Shown: piece by piece, positions 1 to 11,334 of the stretch
Position numbering within the stretch: position 1 is the first letter of the stretch
How the letters are laid out: the number at the start of each line of letters is the position of its first letter
Assembly (NCBI GenBank): GCA_029204225.1
Contig: CM055106.1
Location: forward strand, 13,610,294-13,674,293
DNA from: Diphasiastrum complanatum
Lineage: Eukaryota > Streptophyta > Lycopodiopsida > Lycopodiales > Lycopodiaceae
Reading direction: 5' to 3'
DNA: 64,000 nt
The notes under the pieces: generated by a model
Databases searched by the model: none
Seen by the model: the letters and a program-made list of their open reading frames with translations, nothing else
What the model was told of the DNA's origin: nothing
Position numbers and translations under genes: made by a program

Positions 1-1031
1 TTTTTTTTCTTTTTTTTTTTTTGAGGGGCGTTGTTGGTTTATTTGGGTTTTTGTTTGTGTGCAACACATTCTATGTCACAAGTTTCTATCATGTCAAACT
101 TCAGATAAGCTTATGCAGGTCAAGTGCAGCGTATTGTTGCCTTATAGTGTTGGGGTTAATAATCAATTTATTTACTATTGGAACATGGTCATGTATAAGT
201 TTTGTGAAAGTGTGAGCCATTTGATTAAGTCCATAATAAACAAGTCATTTATGCTTTAAAAATAGAAAGTATTGGCTAAAACATGCTAATTTCAAACATG
301 AACGTGCTATGACATGAATACCACAACATTTATGACTTTTTTTTCCCCAAAGAGTGCTTTGCAACATGTGAAATTGGTGTAAAATTGAATCAACTTTATG
401 TTAATTATACATGCCTCAACTTGATAACTATGTAAGCGTTGAAAATAATCATGTTTGAATAATTGCATAGGCATATGCACCAAAAGTGTGCATGCCACAA
501 CTTATTTATTAGAATTGGCTAGTACTTATGATTTGAAGTAACCCCATGGATTTATGTTGGAATTAAAGATAGGATTGATCTTGATTATTAACAACCAACA
601 ATAGTCGATATCCACTTCATTAGTGGTCTTTGATGATATTGGTTGTGATACAAAAGATTTGTGCAAAAATATTGGTCATGTTGTTTGGACGGATTCTAAA
701 GTAATAAAAGCATTAATGATTTGTGAGAATATTTTTTTCAAGCTATCAAGCCTATCAAGGGACGTCATTTCTTGATAAAGCAAGATATGGGGCATTTTTT
801 AAATTTGTAACGTTCTCAACTAGTTGTTGACTATACAAGTTGTCTAATTCAAAGGGAGTTTGCCTTTATTCCATATGAAGTAGTGAAAGGTTCTAGCTAT
901 TATAACTAAGGTTGAGAGAGAACCAACAAGCATTGAAATATGAAGAGTTACATTCTTCTTCTGAAGGTTAAGCGCCAAGCGTTGCTCGTATATGCATACA
1001 CATGACGCAAATTGGAATTGTTTTTATTAAT
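1..1031. other. Gene-free AT-rich stretch
   Basis: The first 22 bases are nearly all T. The rest is AT-rich with no reading frame that resembles a known protein and no clear repeat. The poly-T could be the 3' tail of a retroposed element read on the minus strand, consistent with the LINE remnant just downstream, but I see nothing to tie the two together. Confidence 0.5.
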
Positions 1032-1560
1032 TTAATTAAACAATTCACACATTATGGTAACGCTTATCAAACAATTTGTTTTTTTTTTGCAAGACTTAGA
1101 TACTAGTATTTTCACAAATGCACATGTACAAAAAGGAAAAAGTGCCATCCAAATCTTCCATAGAATCGCTACCTTGCAGACATGCCAAAAGGTTAGAATA
1201 GAGCGATCAATGTCAGGAGCGTCGCCTAGCAATATGGTGTCAATCCCAAAAGAAAAAAGGAGTCCCCAGTGGTGCAGGAGATGCGCAAACTCCATCCAAA
1301 GTGTCCTGCGACAATGATAAAATAAGTGCTCTATAGTTTCTTGCTCCAGTTGACAAATATGGCAAAGGCGGTCATTCAAAAAGGGCCATTTAGCTAGCAA
1401 GGGCAGGGACTTAATGAGAATGCGATAAGCAAGGTCTCTCAAAGAGCATCTAATCTAGCAACTTCTTCTAAAAGAAGCAAGGGGAAGACATTGCCAAAAG
1501 TTGTTAGCATGAGGATCAATACATCAATTTTAAATGTAGTAAGCTTAGAATCCTTAAATA
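1032..1560 (-). pseudogene. LINE (non-LTR retrotransposon) C-terminal remnant, zf-RVT domain
   Basis: The minus strand reads a 136-residue frame (1032-1442) with the plant LINE reverse-transcriptase zinc-binding pattern: CHIC near residue 27, then ETIEHLFYHC, then a tryptophan-rich stretch (LWMEFAHLLHHW). In plant LINE ORF2 proteins this zf-RVT domain follows the reverse transcriptase. The frame upstream of 1442 remains partly readable to about 1560 but has no recognisable reverse transcriptase, so only the extreme 3' end survives. No endonuclease or poly-A tail is clear. It could also be a solitary zf-RVT gene, but a 5'-truncated LINE is simpler. Confidence 0.75.
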
Positions 1561-3423
1561 TTGCAAAGCACATGATAGCTCATACATAAAATTCAAAACT
1601 AAAAAAATTATGTCGTTTTGAGGAAAGCAAATTGTTTGACCTTGGAGAAATAACTTAGGAAAAAGAAAATGTTTCGTGAGTTTTCTAAAAAAATTATGCT
1701 AGAAGTTGAGACTAATAAATGCAACATTGAATTTTGTTTCATCTAATAAATTGTTGAGTCCAAGAATAAATATGAAGATGTAGATGAAATCATTTGTCAA
1801 AATTACACGTTCTTGCAAAATAAGTTAAAAAAAGTATGTGTTATTAGAGTTTTCCATGCTAATGGGGGAAGGAATCTCTCCATTGACTTTTATCCCTAAT
1901 TTACTTAAACAAAAATGAGATGCTTCAAGAAGGTAAGTAGCTTATTATGCTACATCAATACCATTTGCTTACATGTGATCTTAAGTGATCAAATAGAAAG
2001 ACTTTTCATGAGGCTTTCAACACATGTATCTCTATGCTTGAATCATAAAAGGTGCATATTTGACAATAGACAATAGTTGGGAGTCTTTTGCTCTTTAATT
2101 CATTCAAAATAACTAGGAAAAATTTGTGCTTAATCTTTATTAACTCAAAAATTAACCATGCTAGTGAGCTTAGACCAACTGGAATTCATTTTCAAAAACC
2201 ATATGATTATTGGTGTAAACCACATGTTATAAAGGTTACATCTTCAAACGAAGAGAACGATAGAGCAATAAACCAAACTTGCTATTGTAATCACATAACA
2301 CGTATAGGTGTAGGATTTGCTTCCAAGTGAATGAGTTGTTATGTAACTAAATATGTTTACTAACTCATCTAATATGTGCATATATGATATAACTATTGAT
2401 CTCTTGAAGCATATTGGAGATTGGGCGAATGATGATTCCTGCTTGGAGTTTGTGATTGGTGTGCATTTAATCGGACACCGATTGGCAAACGGTTTGAAGC
2501 TGTGGATTGCTAGCTATAGGGCGACCTCAGAGCAAGAAAATTCTGCCTGATAAAGTACATTCCAAAAGCAACTAGGAGTAAAAAAGGTAGCAAAAACCCT
2601 GGCCAAGGGTTTGAAGCTGAAAAACTATTGTTTTTTTTCTTGATTCTTGATCTTTCTGAGATCTGTGAAGCGCTAAGCATAGGCGCCCTAGTGCAAGGAA
2701 AATTATCCACGGTGGCCGCGGGCAGTAGAGGACGCTGGAAAAGATGTGAGCAGGGCGCATAAACTCTCCCTCCATAGCTAGAAAAGCTTAACAAAGAAGG
2801 AGAAGAGGAGGAGGGTCGCGGGTAGGCTGTGGACAGCTCGTGTGCATCCAAATCAATCTAATGCTTAGTCTTTGGAAGTGAGTAGTGCTGGGATATTGTA
2901 GCTCGTCTGGCTGTTGTGACAGAGAGAAGCGAGCAGAGAATCCTCGGTGCATGCAACTACGTCTATCGTATTCAAACTGACTTTGATAGTTCGAAGTATG
3001 TCCTACTTGGTTACAGCTTCGAAGTCATTGGATCGATACAATCAATTCCATACCCATGCACAAATTAGATTGATTTTAAATGTAGTTTTGCGAAAGTGTA
3101 TTAGGTGCGAAAATTAGAGCGTCGCAATCAACTCAAATTATCAGTCATAGAAGACATTTTAATCTACGAATAACTTTATTTGCAAGCAAGAAAGAATTTG
3201 AGCATGAATAAAATGAGCATTCAATCACAATATACACGACCTATATTATTGGAACATTGATTATTCAATCGCGAATAGATACGGTCTGAGTGCAATTAGA
3301 GTCACGTTCTTCCTAAACAATACTATGTAATAACAGGGAAAAAAACAAAACAATTGCGCTCTAGATGTTCGATTTATCGAATAGACAAATCATTGAGCTA
3401 AACGATCTCTTCTAGTCTAATGA
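1561..3423. other. Gene-free region, unassigned
   Basis: No recognisable gene. A minus-strand open frame at 2510-2851 (113 residues, Ser/Pro-rich start, one hydrophobic stretch near the end) lies in a locally GC-richer block, has no resemblance I recognise and is probably chance. GGGCGAC at 2520 resembles a box seen in the copia leaders, so part of 2500-2900 may be old retrotransposon leader, but no PBS is visible. Confidence 0.4.
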
Positions 3424-3520
3424 TCACTTCTTGTCTTGTCTTGTCTAACGTTCTCTTCTTGTCTTGTCTAACGATCTCTTCTTGTCTTGTCTAACGATCT
3501 CTTCTTGTTTAACGATCTCT
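3424..3520. repeat. Tandem repeat, about 24-bp unit
   Basis: Three to four imperfect copies of a pyrimidine-rich unit, tcttgtcttgtctaacgatc preceded by tct/cttc, run head to tail. The array lies to the left of a copia 3' LTR boundary (minus orientation) at 3923 and probably sits inside that LTR. Confidence 0.8.
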
Positions 3521-3675
3521 AACTAATTTAAAGAATTTTTAATCTGTACTTTACAATTAGGGTTAAGACACTGTGCTATTGGAAGTCGCCTTTGGACAGT
3601 ATCTGATTCTGTTAGAGATTCAGTCCGGTCGTGATTCAATGTACTTGTTGATCCGCCGATTACGATCGATTGTTC

Positions 3676-3805
3676 AAGGATGGCCGAATAATCGAATCTG
3701 GTCAAATGGTCTGAGATGGTCAAACTATCAAGGATGGCCGAACAATCAAAGATGGCCGAACAATCAAGGATGACCGAATAGTCAAAGGTGTCCGAATAGT
3801 CGGGG
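3676..3805. repeat. Tandem repeat, about 18-bp unit
   Basis: Five to six imperfect copies of aaggatggccgaacaatc. The plus-strand frame through it reads as WPNNQ-like repeats, which is a by-product of the array. It probably lies within the same LTR as the neighbouring pyrimidine array. Confidence 0.8.
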
Positions 3806-3810
3806 AGACA

Positions 3811-3923
3811 CTGTCATCGATTCTTTTGTATTTTTGCAAAGTATGTGACTGTACAAGTATTTACAAGTAGCAAGTGAATGGATCTAGGTTAGCAGAGAGA
3901 TAGGGATGGATAGAAATCCAACA
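3811..3923 (-). mobile_element. 3' LTR of an old copia element (outer edge unresolved)
   Basis: Read on the minus strand, a polypurine tract (complement of the C-run at 3924-3930 plus ctta) is followed directly by TGTTGGATTTC, a typical LTR start, and the internal side encodes the end of copia RNase H. The LTR therefore extends leftwards from 3923 on the plus strand. It probably includes both tandem arrays, but I cannot place its other end. Confidence 0.55.
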
Positions 3924-3930
3924 CCCCCCC

Positions 3931-4570
3931 TTAATCTGGATCCCTGAACGCCTTGATTTTTAAATTCAAGATAGCACAAAAATACTTGTGTGCTTCCTAA
4001 TTTAACCCTTTTGTAAATATGTCAGCTGCCATGTACTGGGTTCTACAAAATTTCAGACTTATCTCCTTGTTAAGTATTTTGCTCTTATGTAGTGGTACTT
4101 AATCTCGATGTGCTTGCTCGTAGAGTAAAATCTCGAATTAATCGACAATGCAATAACACTCTCATGACGCACTGAATAATTGTTGGAGTAGATTGTTTGA
4201 GACCAATATTTGACAATAAATTCTCAACCAAATTGCCCCTTTGGTATCTTGAGAGGCTGCAATGTATTATGATTCTGTAGATGACATTACAATGGAGGTT
4301 TGTTATCAACTGTTCCATGATATTGGACCATTATTGAATAGGAAGACAACTCCAGAAGTAGATCTTCTGGTGTCAATATCGTCTGCCCAATTTGCATCTA
4401 TATATCCATGAAGAATATGGATATAAGATGAATCGACATCACCATAGCAAATACAAAGGTCAATGGTAGCTCATACATATCTGATTACTCTGAATTTTTT
4501 TTTCCAGTGGATCATGCCAAGATTAGCCATGTATTGGCTCAAGGAGCTAATGGCGTATGCAAGATCAGGC
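3931..4570 (-). pseudogene. Copia RT/RNase H remnant
   Basis: The minus strand carries broken copia RNase H landmarks in order: the end of the RT connection (SSLSQYMANLGMIHWK near 4550-4500), a DASW/DADW-like stretch near 4400, FYSTSKHIEIK near 4130-4095, and MAADIFTKGLN near 4035-4000. Stops and frameshifts separate them. This is the 3' end of an old copia; gag, protease and integrase are missing, replaced on the right by an unrelated LTR end at 4728. The lineage differs from elements A, B and D. Confidence 0.8.
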
Positions 4571-4639
4571 ATGGCTACTAAAGGATTGAAATCCGATCCC
4601 ATGCAAATGCTTGTTCAAAGTAAGATATGTTTCCATGCT

Positions 4640-4728
4640 TAATAATGGATCTATTGTTTGGATCTTATGTAGGTGCTTTCTCCATCATTTCTAGAATCAA
4701 TTGGGTTTATTTTGCTGCATTTTCAACA
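4640..4728 (+). mobile_element. 3' part of a family C copia 5' LTR
   Basis: The segment ending TTTCAACA at 4728 resembles the end of the LTR at 60503-61201 (both contain a tccatcattt block followed by ttcaaca) and is followed immediately by an initiator-tRNA PBS. The left boundary is approximate. The leader runs to about 4926, where element D begins, so D probably landed in or recombined into this leader. Confidence 0.65.
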
Positions 4729-4741
4729 TGGTATCAGAGCC
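4729..4741 (+). promoter_or_regulatory. Primer binding site, initiator tRNA-Met
   Basis: TGGTATCAGAGCC directly follows an LTR end in CA, the standard minus-strand primer site of plant copia elements. It marks the start of a leader that runs to about 4926 without coding potential. Confidence 0.85.
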
Positions 4742-4926
4742 ATTCCAACAAATGAGCTGTAAATCATATTAGGATCATAGATTTTGATGCAATTCAAGCA
4801 TTGATTGCTATCTAGACACAATCTATGATTTGTACCTTCAATATTTGATGTAATCAAGTGAAGAGAGATGTGGTGGCTTTTGATTTACAGTGTTTTAGCT
4901 TCAAACTTCCAAGTTGAGATCATCTC

Positions 4927-5064
4927 TGTCAAATTTCTGAGTAAAGGGTCTATTTTGATCTACAAAAGATCACTAATAGTGATTGGTAGCTTGGGATCTT
5001 GATCTACATCAAGACTAGCTTCTAATTCTAGCTTCTACTTGACGATTTTAGTAATTCCAAGCAA
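4927..5064 (-). repeat. Element D 3' terminal repeat
   Basis: This matches 9164-9301 with few differences. It joins RNase H coding sequence directly (the TATTCGGATTC codons at about 5080-5068) with no polypurine tract in between, so the usual LTR start and PPT appear to be missing. Confidence 0.8.
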
Positions 5065-5067
5065 GAA

Positions 5068-8000
5068 TCCGAATATGCCCTCAAATCAAGATTAGATCCA
5101 TTCTACTAAATGCCAAAGTTCTTGGTGGCCAAGATGTATCTCAACACCCTTTTTGCATTTTTCCAATGACAAACCAATGGATTTTGCACCGAGATTGGCT
5201 TAGTTTACCTACACTATAACTTAGATCAGGTCTAGTTATAGTAAGATAAATTAGGGAGCCTACAAGTCTTCTATATAGTGTGATGTTCTCAAAAGATGCT
5301 TCATCATCACCAATAGAGACTCTCACATTTTGCTCCATAGGAGTTTCTACCCCTTTACAATCTTTCATTTCAAACTTTTCTAAGATAGAAGAAGCATATT
5401 TGGATTGACAAATTAAACTCAAATCTTTGCCTCTTGATACTTCTATTCCTAGTATGAATGAAGATTACAAGATCCACCATCTTAAACTCTTTAGACAATG
5501 CTATTTTCACTTCTTGTATACCATCATGATAATTTCGACTATGGATAATGTCATCTACATACAAAATGAGAATGATGACTTTACCGTCATTAAATATTAA
5601 GTACAAAGAAGGATCGTAAGCACTTACAACAAAATTTATAGAGTTTAAGAAGGCATTCAACCTAGAGTACCAAGCTCTAGGTGCTTGCTTAAGCCCATAA
5701 AGGCTTCTTAGCAATAAACACACTTTTTCATCTTCATCTTCTTTGATGAAGCCCTCGGGTTGTCTCATGAAGATCTCCTCTTCCAAATAGCCATTGAGAA
5801 ATGCATTAGTCACATCAAGTTGAAATAGAGCCAATTGAAAGTAGTTGCAAGAGAAATGATCAACCTTATGGAAACTAGTTTAGCAACAGGAGCAAAAGTT
5901 TCATCAAAGTCTACTCACTTGATTTGCAAGAACCCCTTTGCCACTAGCCTTGCCTTGTATTTGTTGATGCTCCCATCTTGGTTGTACTTCAATCTGTAGA
6001 TCCATTTGCACTCAAGTGGTTTTCTTTCATGAGGAAGATCCACAAGCTTCCATGTATGATTCTCCATAAGTGCATCATACTCCTTTTGCATGGCATCCCT
6101 CCATTCTTGTGACTCCATAGCCTCTTCACAGCAACTCGGCTCATCAAACATAGATGTTAAAAAATGTAAGAGATAAGTGAATGAAGATATTCCCTTTGTT
6201 CACCTTTGTCAACATAGGTGGGCCTTGATGGCTTGGCCTTCCTTCTTGTAGACCTTCTTGGAGTTCTCAGGTCTTGAGGTGGATACTCAAGATATTGATC
6301 ACATGAAGGCTCCTCCTCAAATCTTGCAAGATCCTTGACATAAGATGGATTAGAAGCACTTTCATTCAACTTGTAGAAGTCACCTTCATCAAATGTAACA
6401 TCTCTACTCACTAAAATCTTTTTAGTGATAAGATTATAGACTCTATATCCTTTGCTATTTTTAGCATGACCAACAAAAATTCCTTTTATGGATCTAGGAT
6501 CATCCTTCTTTTTTGTATCTAATGCTTGAAAAACATAGCAAGTATATCCAAAGATTCTAAGGTCTTTGAGATTTGTCTTCTTACCAAATAGAGCCTCATA
6601 AGATGTTAGGGCCTCCAATGGGCTTACATGGCTATCTATTACATAAATAAGTTGCACAAATAATAGCCTCTCCCCAAAAAGACTTAGGTAGAGATGAATC
6701 TAGCCTTAAAGCCTTTGCACACTCACAAAGATTTCTATTCATTCTCTTGGCTATACCATTTTGTTGAGGACTATAAGTACATGTAAACTCTCTTTTAATA
6801 CCATTGGATTTACAAAACTCTATCATCCTAGTGGAGATATACTCTCCACCATTATCACTCCTTAATACTTTTACTTTAGCATCAAGTTGATTCTCAACTA
6901 GAGTTTTGAACTTTACAAAAAATTTTCTTCTTGGAATCCAAAACTTCAGGAGTGTATCTAGAGTAGTCAGCAATAAAAGATACATACATTAATGCACCTC
7001 CATTAGATTCTTGAGAAAAAGAGTGCACATCACTATGATTGAGATCTAATGCTTTAGTAGATCTAGTGGAAGAGTTAACAAAAGGTAGCTTGTGTGCCTT
7101 TGAAAGGCTACAAGCTTCACAACTTTTTCCACACTTTGAGAGTGTCTTTGAAAGGCTGAGAGCAAGATCCTTGGTGCATAGCATTTCCATTGATTTGAAA
7201 TTGGGATGGCCCAACCTCTTATGCCAAAGCTCCACTTGATTGAGCTCCTCCTTCACCATGTTCACACTTCCAAGAAAAACATTAGCATCTAGCTTGAAAA
7301 TCCTTCCTTGTTTGAATCCTTTAACAATGCAAGTATCATTCATCATTATGGAGCAAAAACCTCGCTTAAAATGGACATCTAAACCATCATCCATCAATGG
7401 TCCTACACTTAGCAAATTCTTAGGGAGTGTAGGAACATAGAGTACATTTTGTAGATCTACTCTTTTTGAGGATCCAAGAGTTAAGGGAATAGTTCCCACT
7501 CCATGTATTCTACATTCTTGACCACTTGCTGTTAGAGTAGACTTTTTACAACCTACAAAAGGTACAAGAGTTGAGGAAAAATCCTTTTGGAATGTCATGT
7601 GAGAGCTAGCCCCACTATCAATCCACCATGTGTCATTGGAGTAGTTCTTGAATATTGACGTAGATGCCACCAAGGATGAATCCACTTCATCCTCATCTTC
7701 CTCAAGGGTGAGGTTGTCTTGCTTGCTCTCTCCTTGTGCATTCTTCTTCTTGTAGCACTCGGATGCAAAGTGCCCCTTCTTTCCACAAAAGAAGCACTTG
7801 AGTTTGGCCTTGTTCTTCTTTTCACCTTTAGAGCATGATGTTTGACATCACTCTTGGTCTCCTTGTGTTGGATCTTCTTCTTGGACTTTGCCTTGCCTTT
7901 GCTTGAGAATTTGGCCTTCTCATCTCCATCATGAATCTTCAAGAAACCAATCCTTTGCTTGACATGAAGGATTCTACTCTCCTTGGCCACAAGCACACTA

Positions 8001-8539
8001 TGGAGCTTGTCAATAGAAGGTAGAGAATCTTGAATTGCAAAGCTTTTAACTAGATTGGAAAACTCATCTCCAAGACTATTTAAGATGATTTTCACAAGCT
8101 CATCATCTTGGATACTCTCACTTATGATGGAAAGTTCTTTATTGAGAGATTTTATCCTCAAGGCATATTCTTGAGCACTCTCATCATTACCTCTAATGCT
8201 TTATAGAACTCTATTCCTTAGCATAAGCACTCTAGAGGTATTCTTGGATTCATAAATCCCCTTTAAGGAGTTCCAAGCCTCCTTGGATGAGGTACTTGAA
8301 GCAACTTCCTTAAGAAGTTCATTACTAACATTCATTTTTAGGCAATGTAATGCTAGTCTAGCTCTCTTTTTGTACCTTACTTGATCTTGTCCTCCTTGAG
8401 GCTCTTCTTCCTCACCAATGACAAGATCATACAAGTCTTGGAGCACTAGAAGTGACTCCATTCTTAGTTTCCAAGTTGAATAACTACTAGAATTTGGCCT
8501 CTCACTAGCCTCAAAAAGATAGGTTCCAACTGAACCCAT
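5068..8539 (-). pseudogene. Copia gag-pol polyprotein, element D, multiply broken
   Basis: Start MGSVGTYLFEASERPNSSSY at 8539 matches element A. In order on the minus strand: gag (8539-8201, 8161-about 7830), a Lys-rich stretch and zinc knuckle about 7800, protease WWIDSGASSHM about 7620, GAG-pre-integrase HKRLGHP about 7220, integrase with RSDNGGEY about 6855, RT N-part 6151-5915, RT with ILYVDDII about 5550, and connection/RNase H SLICQSKY to 5068. At least six frameshifts or stops separate these pieces. The third integrase acid, normally E in NGV-ER-NR, reads K (NGIAKRMNR). RNase H ends right after the first catalytic region (AYSDSD-like codons), where the terminal repeat begins. The product cannot be functional. 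Confidence 0.9.
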
Positions 8540-8989
8540 TTAAACTAGTAACAAGTACAACAAATGTACTATTCAAAGGCTCTCCCTTCTCTCTTTTTCA
8601 GAATTTAGCCACAAAGCTACTCTCTTGAATCTCACAAAACTCAAGAAGCAAGATCTATTAATGATCTTAAACTCAAAAAGACTTGAGAAATTGAATTCTA
8701 CACAATCTATTCAATTTAGAAGCTCGGATTTGACTCTTGGAAGTGCCAATGCCTTCCTATGGTGTTCAGAATGGATTTTAGCTTCACTCTTGAACTAAAA
8801 ACATAAGCCTCAAAACTCACTCTCATGATTTGGAGGTTTAACAACTTTCTAACACCATTCCACATCAAATCTATAATGAGATCAATGGATTTTCACAAGG
8901 CAAATCACTAGTTTCACTCTTCACAAATTTTTTGAAGCTCAAATATTGAAAAATCACTTAGATTTGGTGAAAGTACAACTCCAGCAGTG

Positions 8990-9005
8990 TCTCACACATG
9001 TGAGA
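8990..9005 (-). promoter_or_regulatory. Leader palindrome of element D (candidate RNA dimerisation site)
   Basis: On the minus strand this reads TCTCACATGTGTGAGA, self-complementary over 16 nt as RNA if the central U-G pairs are counted. It starts 158 nt after the first PBS base, matching elements A (159) and B (160). GTACT lies just upstream, as in A and B. Function is inferred. Confidence 0.5.
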
Positions 9006-9068
9006 AGTACATCTAAACTTTACACTCTTATTTGAACTTCTACTTCACAAGTAAACTATTGGTTAAGG

Positions 9069-9074
9069 TCGCCC
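9069..9074 (-). promoter_or_regulatory. Leader GGGCGA box of element D
   Basis: GGGCGA on the minus strand lies 89 nt from the first PBS base. The same box lies at 89 nt in element A and 90 nt in B, in leaders that otherwise align poorly by eye. Function unknown. Confidence 0.4.
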
Positions 9075-9150
9075 TACTTCAAAATGATTCTAGCACCAAT
9101 GCTTTTACCAAAATGAAGAGATTTGGATCATCATCAAATCTCTTTGACTT

Positions 9151-9163
9151 GGCTCTGATACCA
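9151..9163 (-). promoter_or_regulatory. Primer binding site of element D
   Basis: The minus strand reads TGGTATCAGAGCC immediately after the LTR end TTTGACA. It is complementary to the 3' end of plant initiator tRNA-Met and fixes the element's orientation. Confidence 0.9.
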
Positions 9164-9301
9164 TGTCAAATTTTTGAGTAAAGAATCTATTTTGATCTAC
9201 AAAAGATCACTAAGAGTGATTCGTAGCTTGGGATCTTGATCTACATCAAGACTAGCTTCCAATTCTAGCTTCTACTTGACAATTTTAGTGATTCCAAGCA
9301 A
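9164..9301 (-). repeat. Element D 5' terminal repeat
   Basis: Copy of 4927-5064 lying just outside the PBS. Both copies diverge from each other at the same point (shared ccaagcaagaa, then different sequence), so the repeat length is real and is not caused by truncation of one copy only. Confidence 0.8.
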
Positions 9302-10008
9302 GAACAATAAAAAATTAATGACTCATGTGAAGTCCTGTTATTGTATAGCATGATAACAGAGAATAAGTTTACTTATGAAATACTAAGCATTCATTTACAA
9401 AGAAGTTGCTAATGAGAGTGAAAACAACAAGATTTCTCCACAAACCAATGTTTCTCATCATTAGTTCAACAATGGATCCATCATGGATCAAGTACATAAT
9501 CATGATAGTCTCCCTCTAAACTGCATCCAGCACATGTGGGACAGCTCATAATACTCATCCATATCCATTTTGGATAAGATTTATCTAATTTGCCACATCA
9601 TCCATTGGTGGTTTATGTTTCCCTTCTAGCTTCCAACATGATGACCAAAAAAAAGAGAAATGACTTGGAGACCCACTTTTTAAAGATTTTTTCAATTTTT
9701 TTAAAAAGTATCCAGATTTAAAATGTTTCAAATAAATATATTGTAGTGTTAAAAAATTGTTGTATTTTGCAAGAAAATAATTCAAGTAAAGATTCCCAAA
9801 AAATCACGAATGACAATATGCTCCACTTGCGAGTTGTTGAAGTCTGCAAAACAACTTGCAAAGACCAATGACGAGAAAGGTAAATATTAATCAAATTTGT
9901 CATTCATTTTAATACTTTCTGTTTTGAAAAAAATCATGTTGCAGTCTTTTTGAACACCATTATGGTATGATCTTTATTCTATTAAATAAGTGAATCATTG
10001 TATTTTCA
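9302..10008. other. Region upstream of the DUF7869-like gene
   Basis: AT-rich with no clear gene. A possible donor (gaaaggtaaata, near 9880) and an acceptor (ttttcag at about 10003-10009) suggest that an upstream exon of the transposase-like gene once existed, but I cannot identify its protein with confidence. Confidence 0.35.
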
Positions 10009-11334
10009 GTGGATGCTGCAAAAGCTCTTCAACTGCACAGAGATCAACAAAGAGTTGAAAGACAAAAGTTCGCCTAGCATCGAAAGAAATGTTTGGAATG
10101 TCCACAAAAATATATGGGCCTTGTTATTGATGGCATGGATCAGAAGAAAACAATGTTGTCTTATTTTGTCAGAGTGCCCAAAAATTTGAATGAGGTAGAT
10201 TTTTTTCAGGTTCATCTCGTTGGAGCACTTGTGTTTAATGGCACTTTGGAGTCCAAGGTTTTTTTTAATTATCCCAATGTTAGAAATGATCCGAATTTGA
10301 CGATCACCATTGTATATAAGATAATTTGCGAATTTGGTGAAAATCTTCCAGAAATACTTTATTTGCAGCTTGACAACACTGCTAGGGAAAATAAAAACCA
10401 AACTGTTTTGGTATACTTGTCCATGCTAGTGAAGAAATTTTTTTTCAAAAAAGTAAAAATAGGATTTTTGTTGGTAGGACATACCCAGATCAAATTGATC
10501 AAATGTTTAGTTGCTTTTCTAAGAGATTGAGACACAAGAAAGCATTTTCATTACCGGTGCTTCAAATCATTGTTGAGAAATTGTATGTGCCAAAGCCAAA
10601 CGTGTCATTAATCAGACACACATATGATTTAAGTGATTATGTTAAGACGTCCAACGAAACAGAGCGATGCATAGCTAATATTAATGATATTAGCTTTTAG
10701 CACCAGTTTAAAATCAAATGTAACGAATCAGACATTATATTATTATGGGGCAAACTATTTTCAAATTCAGTTTTGTGGCTACCTCTTGAAGGAGTTCAAT
10801 TTTTGCTTAACATTCCATCGACTCAAATCAAGCTTGCTGTGTTGTCTCCCTTAAAGTCCTTGCTAGAAGAACAAAAGGCTCAAAGAGAACATCGTGAGAT
10901 TGATCCATTTGCCTCATTAAATTTTTTGGAATCAAGTATTCAAGTAGCTTATCATTTTTTTAATGAGTTTGATCAGCATTGGTGGATGGACTTTTTCGAG
11001 GAACAAAAAATCAGTTTGCTCAATCTCAAACATACATCAATAATTGATGAATTTCATTGGCCTCATAAATTAGGAACATCAACTACGAGTGTCGAACCTT
11101 CGGATCTTCCTCGAGATAATGATTTCTTGCAGCTTGTGCAAGGTGAGGAACATGAAATTTATGGATTCTGAGGAAGACATGCCAGTTGACTCTGATGAAG
11201 AAGATGGGTCTTCCACTTTATCAGCTGAAAATGAGAGTGTTGAGAATATGTCAAGTTCTGAATTGAGAGGCATCAGTGAAAATTCCTTAGAAAATGTATT
11301 TAAAAAAAAAGAATGTGCAAATATGATTTAAGTT
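10009..11334 (+). pseudogene. DUF7869-like transposase-type gene, broken
   Basis: The reading starts after a likely splice acceptor and runs as an exon with IDGMDQKKTM (about 10120-10155), YPNVRNDPNLTITI, LQLDNTARENKNQ (about 10365-10405) and VGHT..DQIDQMFS (about 10475-10510), then a positively charged region and an acidic C-terminus. These D, D-N and H/D landmarks are the arrangement I associate with the DUF7869 domain of transposon-derived eukaryotic proteins, which may have an RNase H-like DDE fold; family name is from memory. A one-base deletion near 10485 splits VGHT from DQIDQ, a stop follows at about 10698, and another frame resumes at 10773-11171. The next frame (11089-11331) is Asp/Glu/Ser-rich. 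No terminal inverted repeats were found. Confidence 0.65.

Larger units (their letters stand above)
4927..9301 (-). mobile_element. Copia element D, decayed, with short terminal repeats
   Basis: Terminal direct repeats of about 138 bp (4927-5064 and 9164-9301) bound a minus-strand copia. Order on the minus strand: repeat, PBS (9163-9151), 624-nt leader, gag ATG at 8539, protease, integrase, RT, truncated RNase H, repeat. The repeat starts TGCTTGG and ends TTTGACA in element sense. No 5-bp duplication is seen (atctc left, agaac right). The element belongs to the gag-pol lineage of A and B but is older: the polyprotein is broken in many places. Confidence 0.85.

Noticed and set aside
2510-2851. 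113-residue minus-strand open frame with a signal-like hydrophobic segment
   Set aside because: No similarity recognised, low-complexity start, and no supporting context; treated as chance.
4890-4915. Hairpin-like cttcaaacttccaagttgag about 165 nt after the family C PBS
   Set aside because: Imperfect arms with a bulge and no GTACT or CACAYGTGTG; not comparable to the A/B/D leader element.
4922-9306. Possible target-site duplication around element D
   Set aside because: Flanks atctc and agaac do not match in any register I tried, so no TSD is claimed.
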